Assembly: GCA_018333525.1 (NCBI GenBank)
Contig: JAGXTF010000073.1
Span: 1 to 32,152 of the forward strand
Direction: 5' to 3'
Origin: Bacteroidota bacterium
GTDB taxonomy: Bacteria; Bacteroidota; Bacteroidia; NS11-12g; UBA955
DNA length: 32,152 nt
Part shown: positions 1-6,429 of the stretch, piece after piece
Position numbering within the stretch: position 1 is the stretch's first letter
Layout: every line of letters starts with the position of its first letter
The notes under the pieces: model-generated
Told to the model about the DNA's origin: nothing
Seen by the model: only the letters and a program-made list of their open reading frames with translations
Database searches by the model: none
Position numbers and translations under genes: made by a program

Positions 1-370
1 GTTCGCTTTCAGCATTTCTGTTTATCCGCGTCGCGGTTATTCGGCTGAAAGCCACCAACGACGCCCAACCTACCCGAATCGCCCATTCGAAGACGCTCCC
101 CGTTGTTGGTGTTCGCTTTCAGCATTTCTGTTTATCCGCGTCGCGGTTATTCGGCTGAAAGCCACCAACGACGCCCAACCTACCCGAATCGCCCATTCGA
201 AGACGCTCCCCGTTGTTGGTGTTCGCTTTCAGCATTTCTGTTTATCCGCGTCGCTGGTATTCGGCTGAAAGCCACCAACGACGCAAAGTCCCAGATAAAA
301 CTAATTTTAAAAACATGAATTATCCGCGTCGCTGTATATCGGCTGAAAGCCACCAACGACGCCCATCCTT
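1..370. repeat. Array of ~110-bp hairpin repeats (array 1, open at window start)
   Basis: The segment GTTCGCTTTC recurs at 1, 111 and 221, an exact 110-bp period, and the first two full periods are nearly identical. Each unit holds an imperfect inverted repeat: a left arm CGTTGTTGGTG-TTC-GCTTTCAGC style sequence and a right arm GCTGAAAGCCACCAACGACG. They can form an 11-bp and a 9-bp stem separated by a 3-nt bulge, around a ~30-nt loop. In the first two units the loop carries its own palindrome CCGCGTCGCGG. A constant linker of about 36 bp (CCCAACCTACCCGAATC...) separates units. The third unit diverges after its right arm, and a half copy with only the right arm lies at about 320-368. The array begins before the window. 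Long open frames across it are repetitive and are not taken as genes. Confidence 0.9.
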
Positions 371-870
371 CATTTCCCCAACATATCCCGAAAATGTTCC
401 TTCCCCAAAGGCAATTGCTTTAAATTTCCAATAAGCAATAATGCGCGTTCAATTCTTTTGTCCTGATTTTTTACGCTGTTTACATATTGAATAATATATC
501 TTTTTTTCCCGGGAGTTAGCAATTCAAATCGTTTTTCTCCTTCTGCATCGCTGAGCAATACCTGTTCCAATTCCACAGGCATTTCCATTCCATATTTGGA
601 TATGTCTTCCTCTAAAATCACATCTACCAAATCGCCTTTTTGCACGTGAAGTTTTTTCATGCGTTGGTTCGAAATACTGATATATGCGGCACCTTCGCCC
701 AGCGCCATAAACCCACACTGCCAACGTTCTTTTCCATTTACAACGCAAATCAAACGTTTCACCATTTTACCACCTGTTTTCTCTATAATTTCTGCAGGAA
801 TATATAAATAATGCATCCCGGATAAATGGGTTAATAAGCCAATATGTGTCTTAAATTTAATTGGATCCAT
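370..870 (-). CDS. YdeI/OmpD-associated family protein (DUF1905 + OmdA domains)
   Basis: This is a 166-residue protein starting at an ATG. The N-terminal half (about 1-95) looks like the DUF1905 beta-barrel-like domain, with the segment LHVQKGDLVDVILEED. The C-terminal half (about 98-166) looks like the OmdA/YdeI domain: an ELEQ-LLSD segment, then FELLTPGKKRYIIQYV and a run ending near GKEHFRDML. The family is common in Bacteroidota and soil bacteria and is named after a bacteriocin-protection phenotype, but its biochemical role is not established. There is no signal peptide or membrane segment, so it should be cytoplasmic. Its 3' end directly abuts the last half-copy of the repeat array. The upstream gap to the K+ channel gene is 152 bp, so it may have its own promoter. 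The family call is fairly sure, the function is not. Confidence 0.75.
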   Translation of the reverse strand: MDPIKFKTHIGLLTHLSGMHYLYIPAEIIEKTGGKMVKRLICVVNGKERWQCGFMALGEGAAYISISNQRMKKLHVQKGDLVDVILEEDISKYGMEMPVELEQVLLSDAEGEKRFELLTPGKKRYIIQYVNSVKNQDKRIERALLLIGNLKQLPLGKEHFRDMLGK

Positions 871-1022
871 TGCGTTATTGCATTAGAAAATATGGCCAAT
901 GTTTTATGAAAAATAAATCAAACATTTCTTCACAATAATAATTAATTTTTATTTTAATTATTCAACAGCGCATCTCCTAATCCCCTAACGCTCTAACGCT
1001 CTAATCTCGCTAACGCTCCAAT
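871..1022. repeat. Intergenic region with short CTAACGCTCTAA-type repeats
   Basis: Bases about 977-1020 consist of a degenerate short tandem sequence built on CTAACGCTCTAA. A similar CTCTAA-rich stretch occurs at about 5409-5434, so this is probably a dispersed low-complexity intergenic element of this genome. The rest of the interval is A+T-rich and shows no gene. No convincing terminator hairpin was seen. Confidence 0.6.
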
Positions 1023-2027
1023 TCAAACCTTCCCTGAACGTCCGGCTTTTCCGGAAGCAGTCTGCACTTCCTCTTGTGGTATTTCCGGAGGGAGTTCGGC
1101 CATTTCAAATTCTCCAAGTTTGTTCATGTCCAGTACTGGTTTTCCATCAGTAGTGGTACCAATTGTTGATTGGAATTTTGCCCCCCAAATCAATTCATCC
1201 ACGAAATAAGAAAATCGGTCAATAACCGTTTGTGAAGTAGTTTCTTCAAGCGCTTTAAACAAAACAATAAATTCTGTCCGGGCATTTACAAGATCTTCCA
1301 TTGTTTTTCCCCAGAGTGGACTCTTTTCATCAATTGGATGTACGATGGTCCAGCTTAAATTCATAAAATTGATTTTATCCAATTCCAAATCCAATACATA
1401 AAATCTTCTGCGCAATTGCCCGTCTGATTCATCGTTCATTCCCAAAGAAACTGAAACGGTATTTTCAATAGTTATGGAATATTTTCTTTTACTGGCAATT
1501 CGAAACATTGCAGCTCTTTGTGTTCCCCTGTATGGTGAAATCAAAACATTATCACTATGCAGCAGATGTGCTTTTGGTCTGCTAAATCTGCCATATAACA
1601 AACCTGTTGCTACTGCAAATGCCAATAAGCCTACAAGACCTTCCGTACTCGCCACAATATTCGTCCAAAAACCATGGGGGCTGACTCTTCCAAATCCAAT
1701 AGTGGTAAGACATTGTGTAGAAAAGAAAAATGCCTCCCCAAAATCTTTCCAGAAATTATCGGATGGTTCCATTCCAAGATTTTCAACACCCAGATAATAA
1801 TAGATTCCTGCAAAAAGTACATTGGTTGCTATATAAGCCACAAATACCATTAAAAAGAACTTGCTCCATTTCATGGTGGTAAGTTTGTGAAAGATATCCG
1901 AGGGACTAATCCATGGGCCACCTATGCGATCTACATTTGCGGAGCCATCGCGATTCATAAACCGCTGCCCGTTTTTGGATGCTAAGGTGCCAAATCCAAG
2001 CTCTTTGGACCTGATGTTTTTTGCCAT
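1023..2027 (-). CDS. Inward-rectifier potassium channel (KirBac-type)
   Basis: This is a 334-residue membrane protein with the Kir architecture. An amphipathic N-terminal region (to about 50) is followed by TM1 (about 55-77), a pore helix and selectivity filter TTIGFGR (109-114), TM2 (about 122-145), and a cytoplasmic immunoglobulin-like Kir domain (about 150-310). The stretch after TM2, GRFSRPKAHLLHSDN, is characteristic of bacterial Kir proteins, as is LLFRIASKR-like sequence (here MFRIASKRKY). The filter has Phe in place of the usual Tyr and Arg in place of Asp after the GYG-equivalent. It should sit in the inner membrane as a tetramer conducting K+. It lies 49 bp downstream of the sigma/partner pair on the same strand and may be co-transcribed. 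A TATATTTG box lies 4 nt before the ATG. Confidence 0.92.
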   Translation of the reverse strand: MAKNIRSKELGFGTLASKNGQRFMNRDGSANVDRIGGPWISPSDIFHKLTTMKWSKFFLMVFVAYIATNVLFAGIYYYLGVENLGMEPSDNFWKDFGEAFFFSTQCLTTIGFGRVSPHGFWTNIVASTEGLVGLLAFAVATGLLYGRFSRPKAHLLHSDNVLISPYRGTQRAAMFRIASKRKYSITIENTVSVSLGMNDESDGQLRRRFYVLDLELDKINFMNLSWTIVHPIDEKSPLWGKTMEDLVNARTEFIVLFKALEETTSQTVIDRFSYFVDELIWGAKFQSTIGTTTDGKPVLDMNKLGEFEMAELPPEIPQEEVQTASGKAGRSGKV

Positions 2028-2076
2028 AAGGCAAATATAACAAATGGAATTATGGAAAGGTTGGAATGATCTTATA

Positions 2077-3570
2077 CTATTGCAAAGATGCCTTCCCGGA
2101 AAGACCTTTCATCCAATGGTTTATTTCGCCAACACTATCCAGACTGGCATCCAATGCAACCCAAACCGGATCCATACCTTCGTCAAAAGCAGTTCTGTTT
2201 TCAATGTTGCGCAAATCGGAATACGTCCATTTTCCTTCCATGTTTTTTGCAAGCAGAACACAATTTTCATTTGCACGTAATGCAATCACAGATTCTTTAT
2301 TTTCAATTCTGTGTAAGGTGTTTTTATTCAAGAAAATTTGATATACCAGCCCATTGATTTTTTTGAATAATCTTGCAGATTTATCATTTGCTATTTCCCT
2401 GACTGCATGTAGTTGGGATTTGGCAACCTGGTATAAACCAAATTTCTTTATTTTTATTTCACTTACGGGAAGTTTGGTTTCAGTTATTATCTGATCTGCC
2501 GGTGCTGGTAAGGATATATCCAGATTGGTTTCCTGCCTGTAAACATCCATTGCAACTTTGTATTCTTTCATGGCCATTTTGTATTCGGATTCGTTGGTAA
2601 ATACCGGGTATACCTGAAAGCGATGAATAGTTCCGTTGTCGTAAAAAGAAACCAGATATTGACCGACAATTTCCGATTTAATCACCTTTATTTTATCCAT
2701 TACCTCAGGCAATTCTTCAGGAAAATATTTTTGTCCGGGAATAACTTCAAAAGTTACATTTTTATATTTACTGAGTTCCGGAATAAAACTCAAATCGATA
2801 TCAAATGCATGGTTATGCAAATCGCGCATTTTAGGTCTGGCAGGCTTTTGCTTCGTTTCCAAACGGGCAACTTCATCCGCCTGATTGGTTGAAAGTGCCA
2901 TGCCTTTTTCCTGTTGAATATGATATACGGCTTTTTGCAAATAACTCCAGGATTCACTATCATTTTTGCTCTGATACCAGTGATTATCGGGCTTTGTATG
3001 ATTGGTGCAAAACGCTATGGTAATTTGTTTTTGCGGGTGAATGATTTCGCTATGCAACGTTTTTATTTCAAACATTCCATTGGATTCCAACATAACCATT
3101 CCTTCCTTATTTGGGTATTCCAATTTCACATCCGCTGCAATCCAGTCTGCCGCATTTCTCATTTCGCGATAGAGCAATTGGGTGTTGTCCAACTTACCTC
3201 CATCTGCTGAAGTTATGGAACTTGGGGGGATAATGATTTTCGTACAACCCTTGTATAGAATGGTATCCCCATTTATCAGATCTACATTCAGCGTGTCAAA
3301 GCCGGTAACAAAAGGTTTAACGGTTACAGTATTTACTGTGGTAATAACTTTTGGCTTTGGTAATTCCACAGATTGGTTTTTGTTGTAATGCACCACTCCA
3401 AAAATACCGGCAACTACAGCAACACCTCCGCTGGTATAAGTAAGCCAATGACTCCACCAGGGTGTAGCCATTTGTATTGCCGCTTTTGCAGCTAAACCTT
3501 CAAATGAAGGCTTATTCGGAATGTCTGGTTTTCCTTCATTGCGCACTACGTGAATTCTTTCGGGTTTCAT
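2077..3570 (-). CDS. Membrane-anchored protein coupled to ECF sigma factor (possible anti-sigma)
   Basis: This 497-residue protein is not a recognised named family as a whole. It has a short N-terminal tail (1-43), one membrane segment (about 45-62) and a large C-terminal region predicted to be periplasmic. Residues about 105-170 hold a pattern seen in many Bacteroidota surface proteins: IIIPPSSI, then LLYREMRNAADWI, then LESNGMFEI. Those proteins usually show YREF-DAADIF-SAGMFEI. The rest is mixed alpha/beta with no motif recognised. Its ATG overlaps the stop of the upstream ECF sigma gene by 4 bp (ATGA), which implies translational coupling. That position and topology suggest an anti-sigma or sensor role, but the N-terminal tail is too short for a canonical zinc-binding anti-sigma domain. 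The anti-sigma function is inference. Confidence 0.6.
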   Translation of the reverse strand: MKPERIHVVRNEGKPDIPNKPSFEGLAAKAAIQMATPWWSHWLTYTSGGVAVVAGIFGVVHYNKNQSVELPKPKVITTVNTVTVKPFVTGFDTLNVDLINGDTILYKGCTKIIIPPSSITSADGGKLDNTQLLYREMRNAADWIAADVKLEYPNKEGMVMLESNGMFEIKTLHSEIIHPQKQITIAFCTNHTKPDNHWYQSKNDSESWSYLQKAVYHIQQEKGMALSTNQADEVARLETKQKPARPKMRDLHNHAFDIDLSFIPELSKYKNVTFEVIPGQKYFPEELPEVMDKIKVIKSEIVGQYLVSFYDNGTIHRFQVYPVFTNESEYKMAMKEYKVAMDVYRQETNLDISLPAPADQIITETKLPVSEIKIKKFGLYQVAKSQLHAVREIANDKSARLFKKINGLVYQIFLNKNTLHRIENKESVIALRANENCVLLAKNMEGKWTYSDLRNIENRTAFDEGMDPVWVALDASLDSVGEINHWMKGLSGKASLQ

Positions 3571-4172
3571 TGGTTCACGCTCCTTTCCACTATTTTTTTA
3601 AGGTGTTGTATAATTCTATGTAGTTTTACTCTCATATGGTTTACATTGGTTTTTTCGATTGCTGCGAGCTCTTCATAGCTCATTTTTTCAAAGTATTTCA
3701 TCACTATCAGATCCCTGTCTGAATCTGGTAATTTCTTTATGGCCTTTATTATTTCTCCGATATTTTCCTCCTTGGCTATATCGGATTCCATATTATCCGC
3801 CATTTCCATCAATCCATCATCACGCACCCAAAGTTTTGCATCCCGATTCGCCTTCTTAAAATAATCAGCAATTACATTTCTTGCAATAGCATAAAGCCAG
3901 GAACCAAAATTATAGCCCTGGTATTTGTATTTGCCAATATGCATCATGGCTTTTTCAAATACCAGTGATGTGAGATCGAGACAATCTTCTTTTTCATAAC
4001 ACCGGCGGTAAACAAACAGATAAACTGCCTCGTAATACTTGTCGTAAAGAGGGTGAAAGGCATTCAGGTTATTCACAGAATCGGCTATCCATACAAGTTC
4101 TTCAAGATGTGCCGGATTCGTGCCTGTTTGGGTATTTTCAGTTATCTTCATCAAAATTGCAACCGGGTACAT
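3567..4172 (-). CDS. RNA polymerase ECF-type sigma factor
   Basis: This is a 201-residue sigma-70-family protein with regions 2 and 4 only. Region 2 (about 40-110) includes LYDKYYEAVYLFVYRR and FGSWLYAIARNVIADYFKK, the core-binding and -10-recognition helices. Region 4 (about 138-195) includes IKKLPDSDRDLIVMKYFE and a helix-turn-helix MSYEELAAIEKTNVNHMRVK. It would direct RNA polymerase to a small regulon. Two ATG starts are possible, at 4172 and at 4151 (MKITEN); neither has a Shine-Dalgarno sequence, as expected in Bacteroidota, and the N-terminal difference is 7 residues. It overlaps the next gene by 4 bp, and that gene encodes a single-pass membrane protein, so the pair is a likely signal-transduction module. 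The sigma call is firm; the signal is unknown. Confidence 0.93.
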   Translation of the reverse strand: MYPVAILMKITENTQTGTNPAHLEELVWIADSVNNLNAFHPLYDKYYEAVYLFVYRRCYEKEDCLDLTSLVFEKAMMHIGKYKYQGYNFGSWLYAIARNVIADYFKKANRDAKLWVRDDGLMEMADNMESDIAKEENIGEIIKAIKKLPDSDRDLIVMKYFEKMSYEELAAIEKTNVNHMRVKLHRIIQHLKKIVERSVNQ

Positions 4173-4253
4173 GGTTTGGATATACTAACAGTAGTGTTCC
4201 CAATTCATTACAATAAACGGGAAAAATGTTTTTAAAATGTGTTATTGAAGTTC

Positions 4254-4286
4254 GATGTGGGATGTCAGATGTGGGATGTCAGATGT
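4254..4286. repeat. 14-bp tandem direct repeat
   Basis: GATGTGGGATGTCA occurs twice in perfect tandem at 4254-4267 and 4268-4281, followed by a third partial copy GATGT. It sits immediately upstream of the second hairpin-repeat array. A related ATGTGGGATGTT occurs directly after that array at about 4719-4730, so the motif flanks the array on both sides. Confidence 0.85.
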
Positions 4287-4299
4287 TAAATACAATCAG

Positions 4300-4711
4300 C
4301 CTTTCGAAGACGATCCCCGTTGTTGGTGTTCGCTTTCAGCATCTCCGGTTATCCGCGTCGCTGGTATTCGGCTGAAAGCCACCAACGACGCCCAACCTAC
4401 CCGAATCCAACCTTCGAAGCATTCCCGTTGTTGGTGTTCGCTTTCAGCATTTCTGTTTATCCGCGTCGCTGGTATTCGGCTGAAAGCCACCAACGACGCC
4501 CAACCTACCCGAATCCAACCTTCGAAGCCCATTCCCGTTGTTGGTGTTCGCTTTCAGCATCTCTGTTTATCCGCGTAGCTGTTTTACAGCTGAAAGCCAC
4601 CAACGACGCCCAACCTACCCGAATCCAACCTCCGAAGCCCATTCCCGTTGTTGGTGTTCGCTTTCAGCATCTCTGTTTATCCGCGTAGCTGGTATTCGGC
4701 TGAAAGCCACC
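4300..4711. repeat. Array of ~110-bp hairpin repeats (array 2, four units)
   Basis: This is the same unit as at 1-370. GTTCGCTTTC recurs at 4328, 4436, 4546 and 4656, giving periods of 108, 110 and 110 bp. Each unit again has the left arm TTGGTGTTCGCTTTCAGC and right arm GCTGAAAGCCACCAACGACG. The linker differs slightly from array 1 (CCCGAATCCAACCTTCGAAGC). Variation concentrates in the loop. The unit starting at 4546 has AGCTGTTTTACAGCT, a different local hairpin, in place of the usual loop palindrome. The last unit loses the end of its right arm at about 4711. The conserved arms with variable loops suggest selection on, or origin from, a folded nucleic acid. Confidence 0.9.
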
Positions 4712-4743
4712 GGAGGAATATGTGGGATGTTAGAATTCAGAAT

Positions 4744-5236
4744 TCAGGAACGATATTCAGTTAATGTGAAGCTGCAAAATTGACAAAGAATGATATTTCC
4801 AATGTTATAGGCGGATAACCAATATACTCTCGCTTTATCATAAACGACTGTAGTTTTACTAAAATCGTCATGCCATACAGTTTGTCCCAGCAAAAAAACA
4901 TTGGTTATAATAGAATAAATCTGCAAATACTGCGGACCAGAATTACGCCAAAACCAGGCTTTTCACCGTCCCATGTAACGACATGGGTTTTTGTAAAAAG
5001 TTTTCCCAGTGTCTTTCCCCACAAATCTTCCGGTAAGGCATAATACAATACCGCCATACTTAAAAAATAAGGCAAAAAGAAGGCCCTCAGCTCTTCGGGA
5101 ATGGATTGCCATATTCGGCAATGAAAAACGCGTGAATAAAGCTCAACGTTGCAAGTCCAATTCGGTCTATTACAAAATTTATGAATCGTGTCAGTTTTTG
5201 TGCCGGTAAGTGTAATTTAGATTCAGAGGTTTCCAA
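4744..5236 (-). pseudogene. Broken RDD-family membrane protein gene (two frameshifts)
   Basis: Minus-strand translation pieced across three frames gives an RDD-domain protein. Piece 1, from a TTG at 5236, reads LPAQKLTRFINFVIDRIG then LSFIHAFFIAEYGN and ends at TGA 5089-5087. Piece 2 is offset by one base and reads IPEELRAFFLPYFL, LYYALPEDLWGKTLGKLF, TWDGEKPGFGVILVRSICRF, with TAA at 4907-4905. Piece 3 is offset again and reads LLGQTVWHDDFSKTTVVYDK, then runs to a stop at about 4744. RFxNFxIDRI, LGKLxTxTxVV, RSxxRFxP and WHDxxSKTxVV are hallmarks of RDD proteins (multi-pass, function generally unknown). Both offsets fit single-base deletions, near 5090-5110 and 4895-4915. No in-frame ATG remains. 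The last ~90 bp probably lie beyond the original gene end. Sequencing error is a possible but less likely alternative. Confidence 0.82.
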
Positions 5237-5331
5237 TATTTCTATTGTGCACGAGTTCTACAAATATAGAAACTGCCAATGTTAAACGTCTATTAAAATA
5301 GGGCAAGCACAGTAGGTTGTTGAGCGGAGTT

Positions 5332-5393
5332 GGTGGTTGAGCGGAGCCGAAACCACCGGCTGTTTCGACTCCGCTCAACCACCGGCTGTTTCT
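5332..5393. repeat. REP-like inverted repeat (GGTTGAGCGGAG...CTCCGCTCAACC)
   Basis: GGTGGTTGAGCGGAGCCGAAA (arm from 5332 to 5352) pairs with 5363-5383 with one mismatch over 21 bp and a 10-nt loop. A 14-bp direct repeat CCACCGGCTGTTTC (5353-5366 and 5380-5393) overlaps it, and a third partial TTGAGCGGAGT copy lies just before at about 5320-5330. Sequences of the TTCGACTCCGCTCAACC type are familiar dispersed intergenic palindromes in Bacteroidota genomes. It lies between the RDD remnant and the pirin gene and could terminate transcription from either side, but there is no T-tract. Confidence 0.7.
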
Positions 5394-5436
5394 ACCTCGC
5401 GAAACCACGCTCTAATTCTCTAACTCTCTAACACTT

Positions 5437-6294
5437 TCAATCAATCCATACCCCCATTTTCCCCATTCTGTAATCCCGCATCGCTTCCAGAATCTGGGTA
5501 TCCGAATTCATCACAAATGGACCCTGGGCTACAATGGGTGCGTTAAAAGGTGTACCATGCCCCAATAGAATGATGGAATCTTCCTTTGCATCAATTTCTA
5601 TGGCTCCATCTTCTTTTGAAAATTGTACCAGTTTATGTGTATTTGCCGGATTCCCGTTCACTACAATTTCTCCATTAACGATATAAAACATGATGTTTTT
5701 TTCTGCTTCCACATCCCAGGAAAACGTACCACCTGCCTTAATTTCCAGCCAGGCAGTAAATAAATTGGTAATTGATTTCGCAGGACCTTTTTTGCCAGCA
5801 AAATCCCCTGAAATTAAATGAAGAACAGATTTCCCATCTACCCCATTGATTTGGATGATTTTCTCAGCATCCAAATCCTGATAACCAGGTGCTGTCATTT
5901 TTAATTCCGGGGGCAAATTCATCCAAATTTGTACAAGATGAACATTACCTCCATTTTCCTGAAATTCTTTGGATGAAATTTCCGTATGAATAATTCCCCT
6001 TCCGGCAGTCATCCATTGCACCCCTCCGGGACGAATAACACCTTCACCACCATGGCTGTCTCTATGATAAACTTCTCCTTCAAAAACAAAAGTTAAAGTC
6101 TCAAATCCACGATGCGGATGCGGACCAAAAGGCAGTCCGGGATTATGGGGCTCAAATGTAGCAGGACCGTGATGGTTTATAAATATAAATGGATCCAGAT
6201 GTGCGAGACCAAAAGATGGAAGCGCCCTCCAGGTGGGAAGGTTATCCATTGGAGTATTTGCAGCCGGGAAAATGTTTATGATGGGTTTGAGCAT
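5437..6294 (-). CDS. Pirin family protein
   Basis: This is a 285-residue bicupin of the pirin family, counted from the ATG at 6294; a TTG at 6309 would add 5 residues but is less likely. The N-terminal cupin shows the metal-site signature: PHPHRGFETLTF (His59 and His61) and GRGIIHTE (His103 and Glu105), with the intervening GEVYHRDSHGGEGVIRPGGVQWMTAG segment typical of pirins. The C-terminal cupin (about 165-240) lacks an obvious metal site, as is usual. Some pirins show quercetin 2,3-dioxygenase activity; others act as redox or transcription cofactors, so the exact role is open. It is cytoplasmic and apparently monocistronic, divergent from the propeller gene with 135 bp between them. Confidence 0.93.
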   Translation of the reverse strand: MLKPIINIFPAANTPMDNLPTWRALPSFGLAHLDPFIFINHHGPATFEPHNPGLPFGPHPHRGFETLTFVFEGEVYHRDSHGGEGVIRPGGVQWMTAGRGIIHTEISSKEFQENGGNVHLVQIWMNLPPELKMTAPGYQDLDAEKIIQINGVDGKSVLHLISGDFAGKKGPAKSITNLFTAWLEIKAGGTFSWDVEAEKNIMFYIVNGEIVVNGNPANTHKLVQFSKEDGAIEIDAKEDSIILLGHGTPFNAPIVAQGPFVMNSDTQILEAMRDYRMGKMGVWID

Positions 6295-6429
6295 AAAATA
6301 ATTGAACAAATTATTGAGTGATTGGTTTGATTACTCAAAGAAATTTCTTGAATGAATTGGAATAAAACAAAAGTTGTTTTCCGGATGGTTGAATATTTAT
6401 TAAATTGCGATTGATTAGTATCCTTCTAA

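Noticed and set aside
1-4711. CRISPR array at the repeat clusters
   Set aside because: The period is 108-110 bp and the whole unit repeats, linker included. There are no unique spacers of 25-40 bp and no cas genes.
4300-4711. Integron attC sites
   Set aside because: The units are long hairpins, but no RYYYAAC/GTTRRRY core pair is present, no cassettes lie between them, and no integrase is in the window.
103-4783. Repetitive small proteins (MLVFAFSIS-VYPRR-type) encoded in the hairpin arrays
   Set aside because: Open frames exist only because the unit repeats. Several frames and both strands are open, and the sequence is better explained by hairpin arms.
5223-5408. 61-residue minus-strand frame over the inverted repeat
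   Set aside because: It runs through the REP-like palindrome and has no protein-like features; the RDD remnant occupies part of it in another frame.
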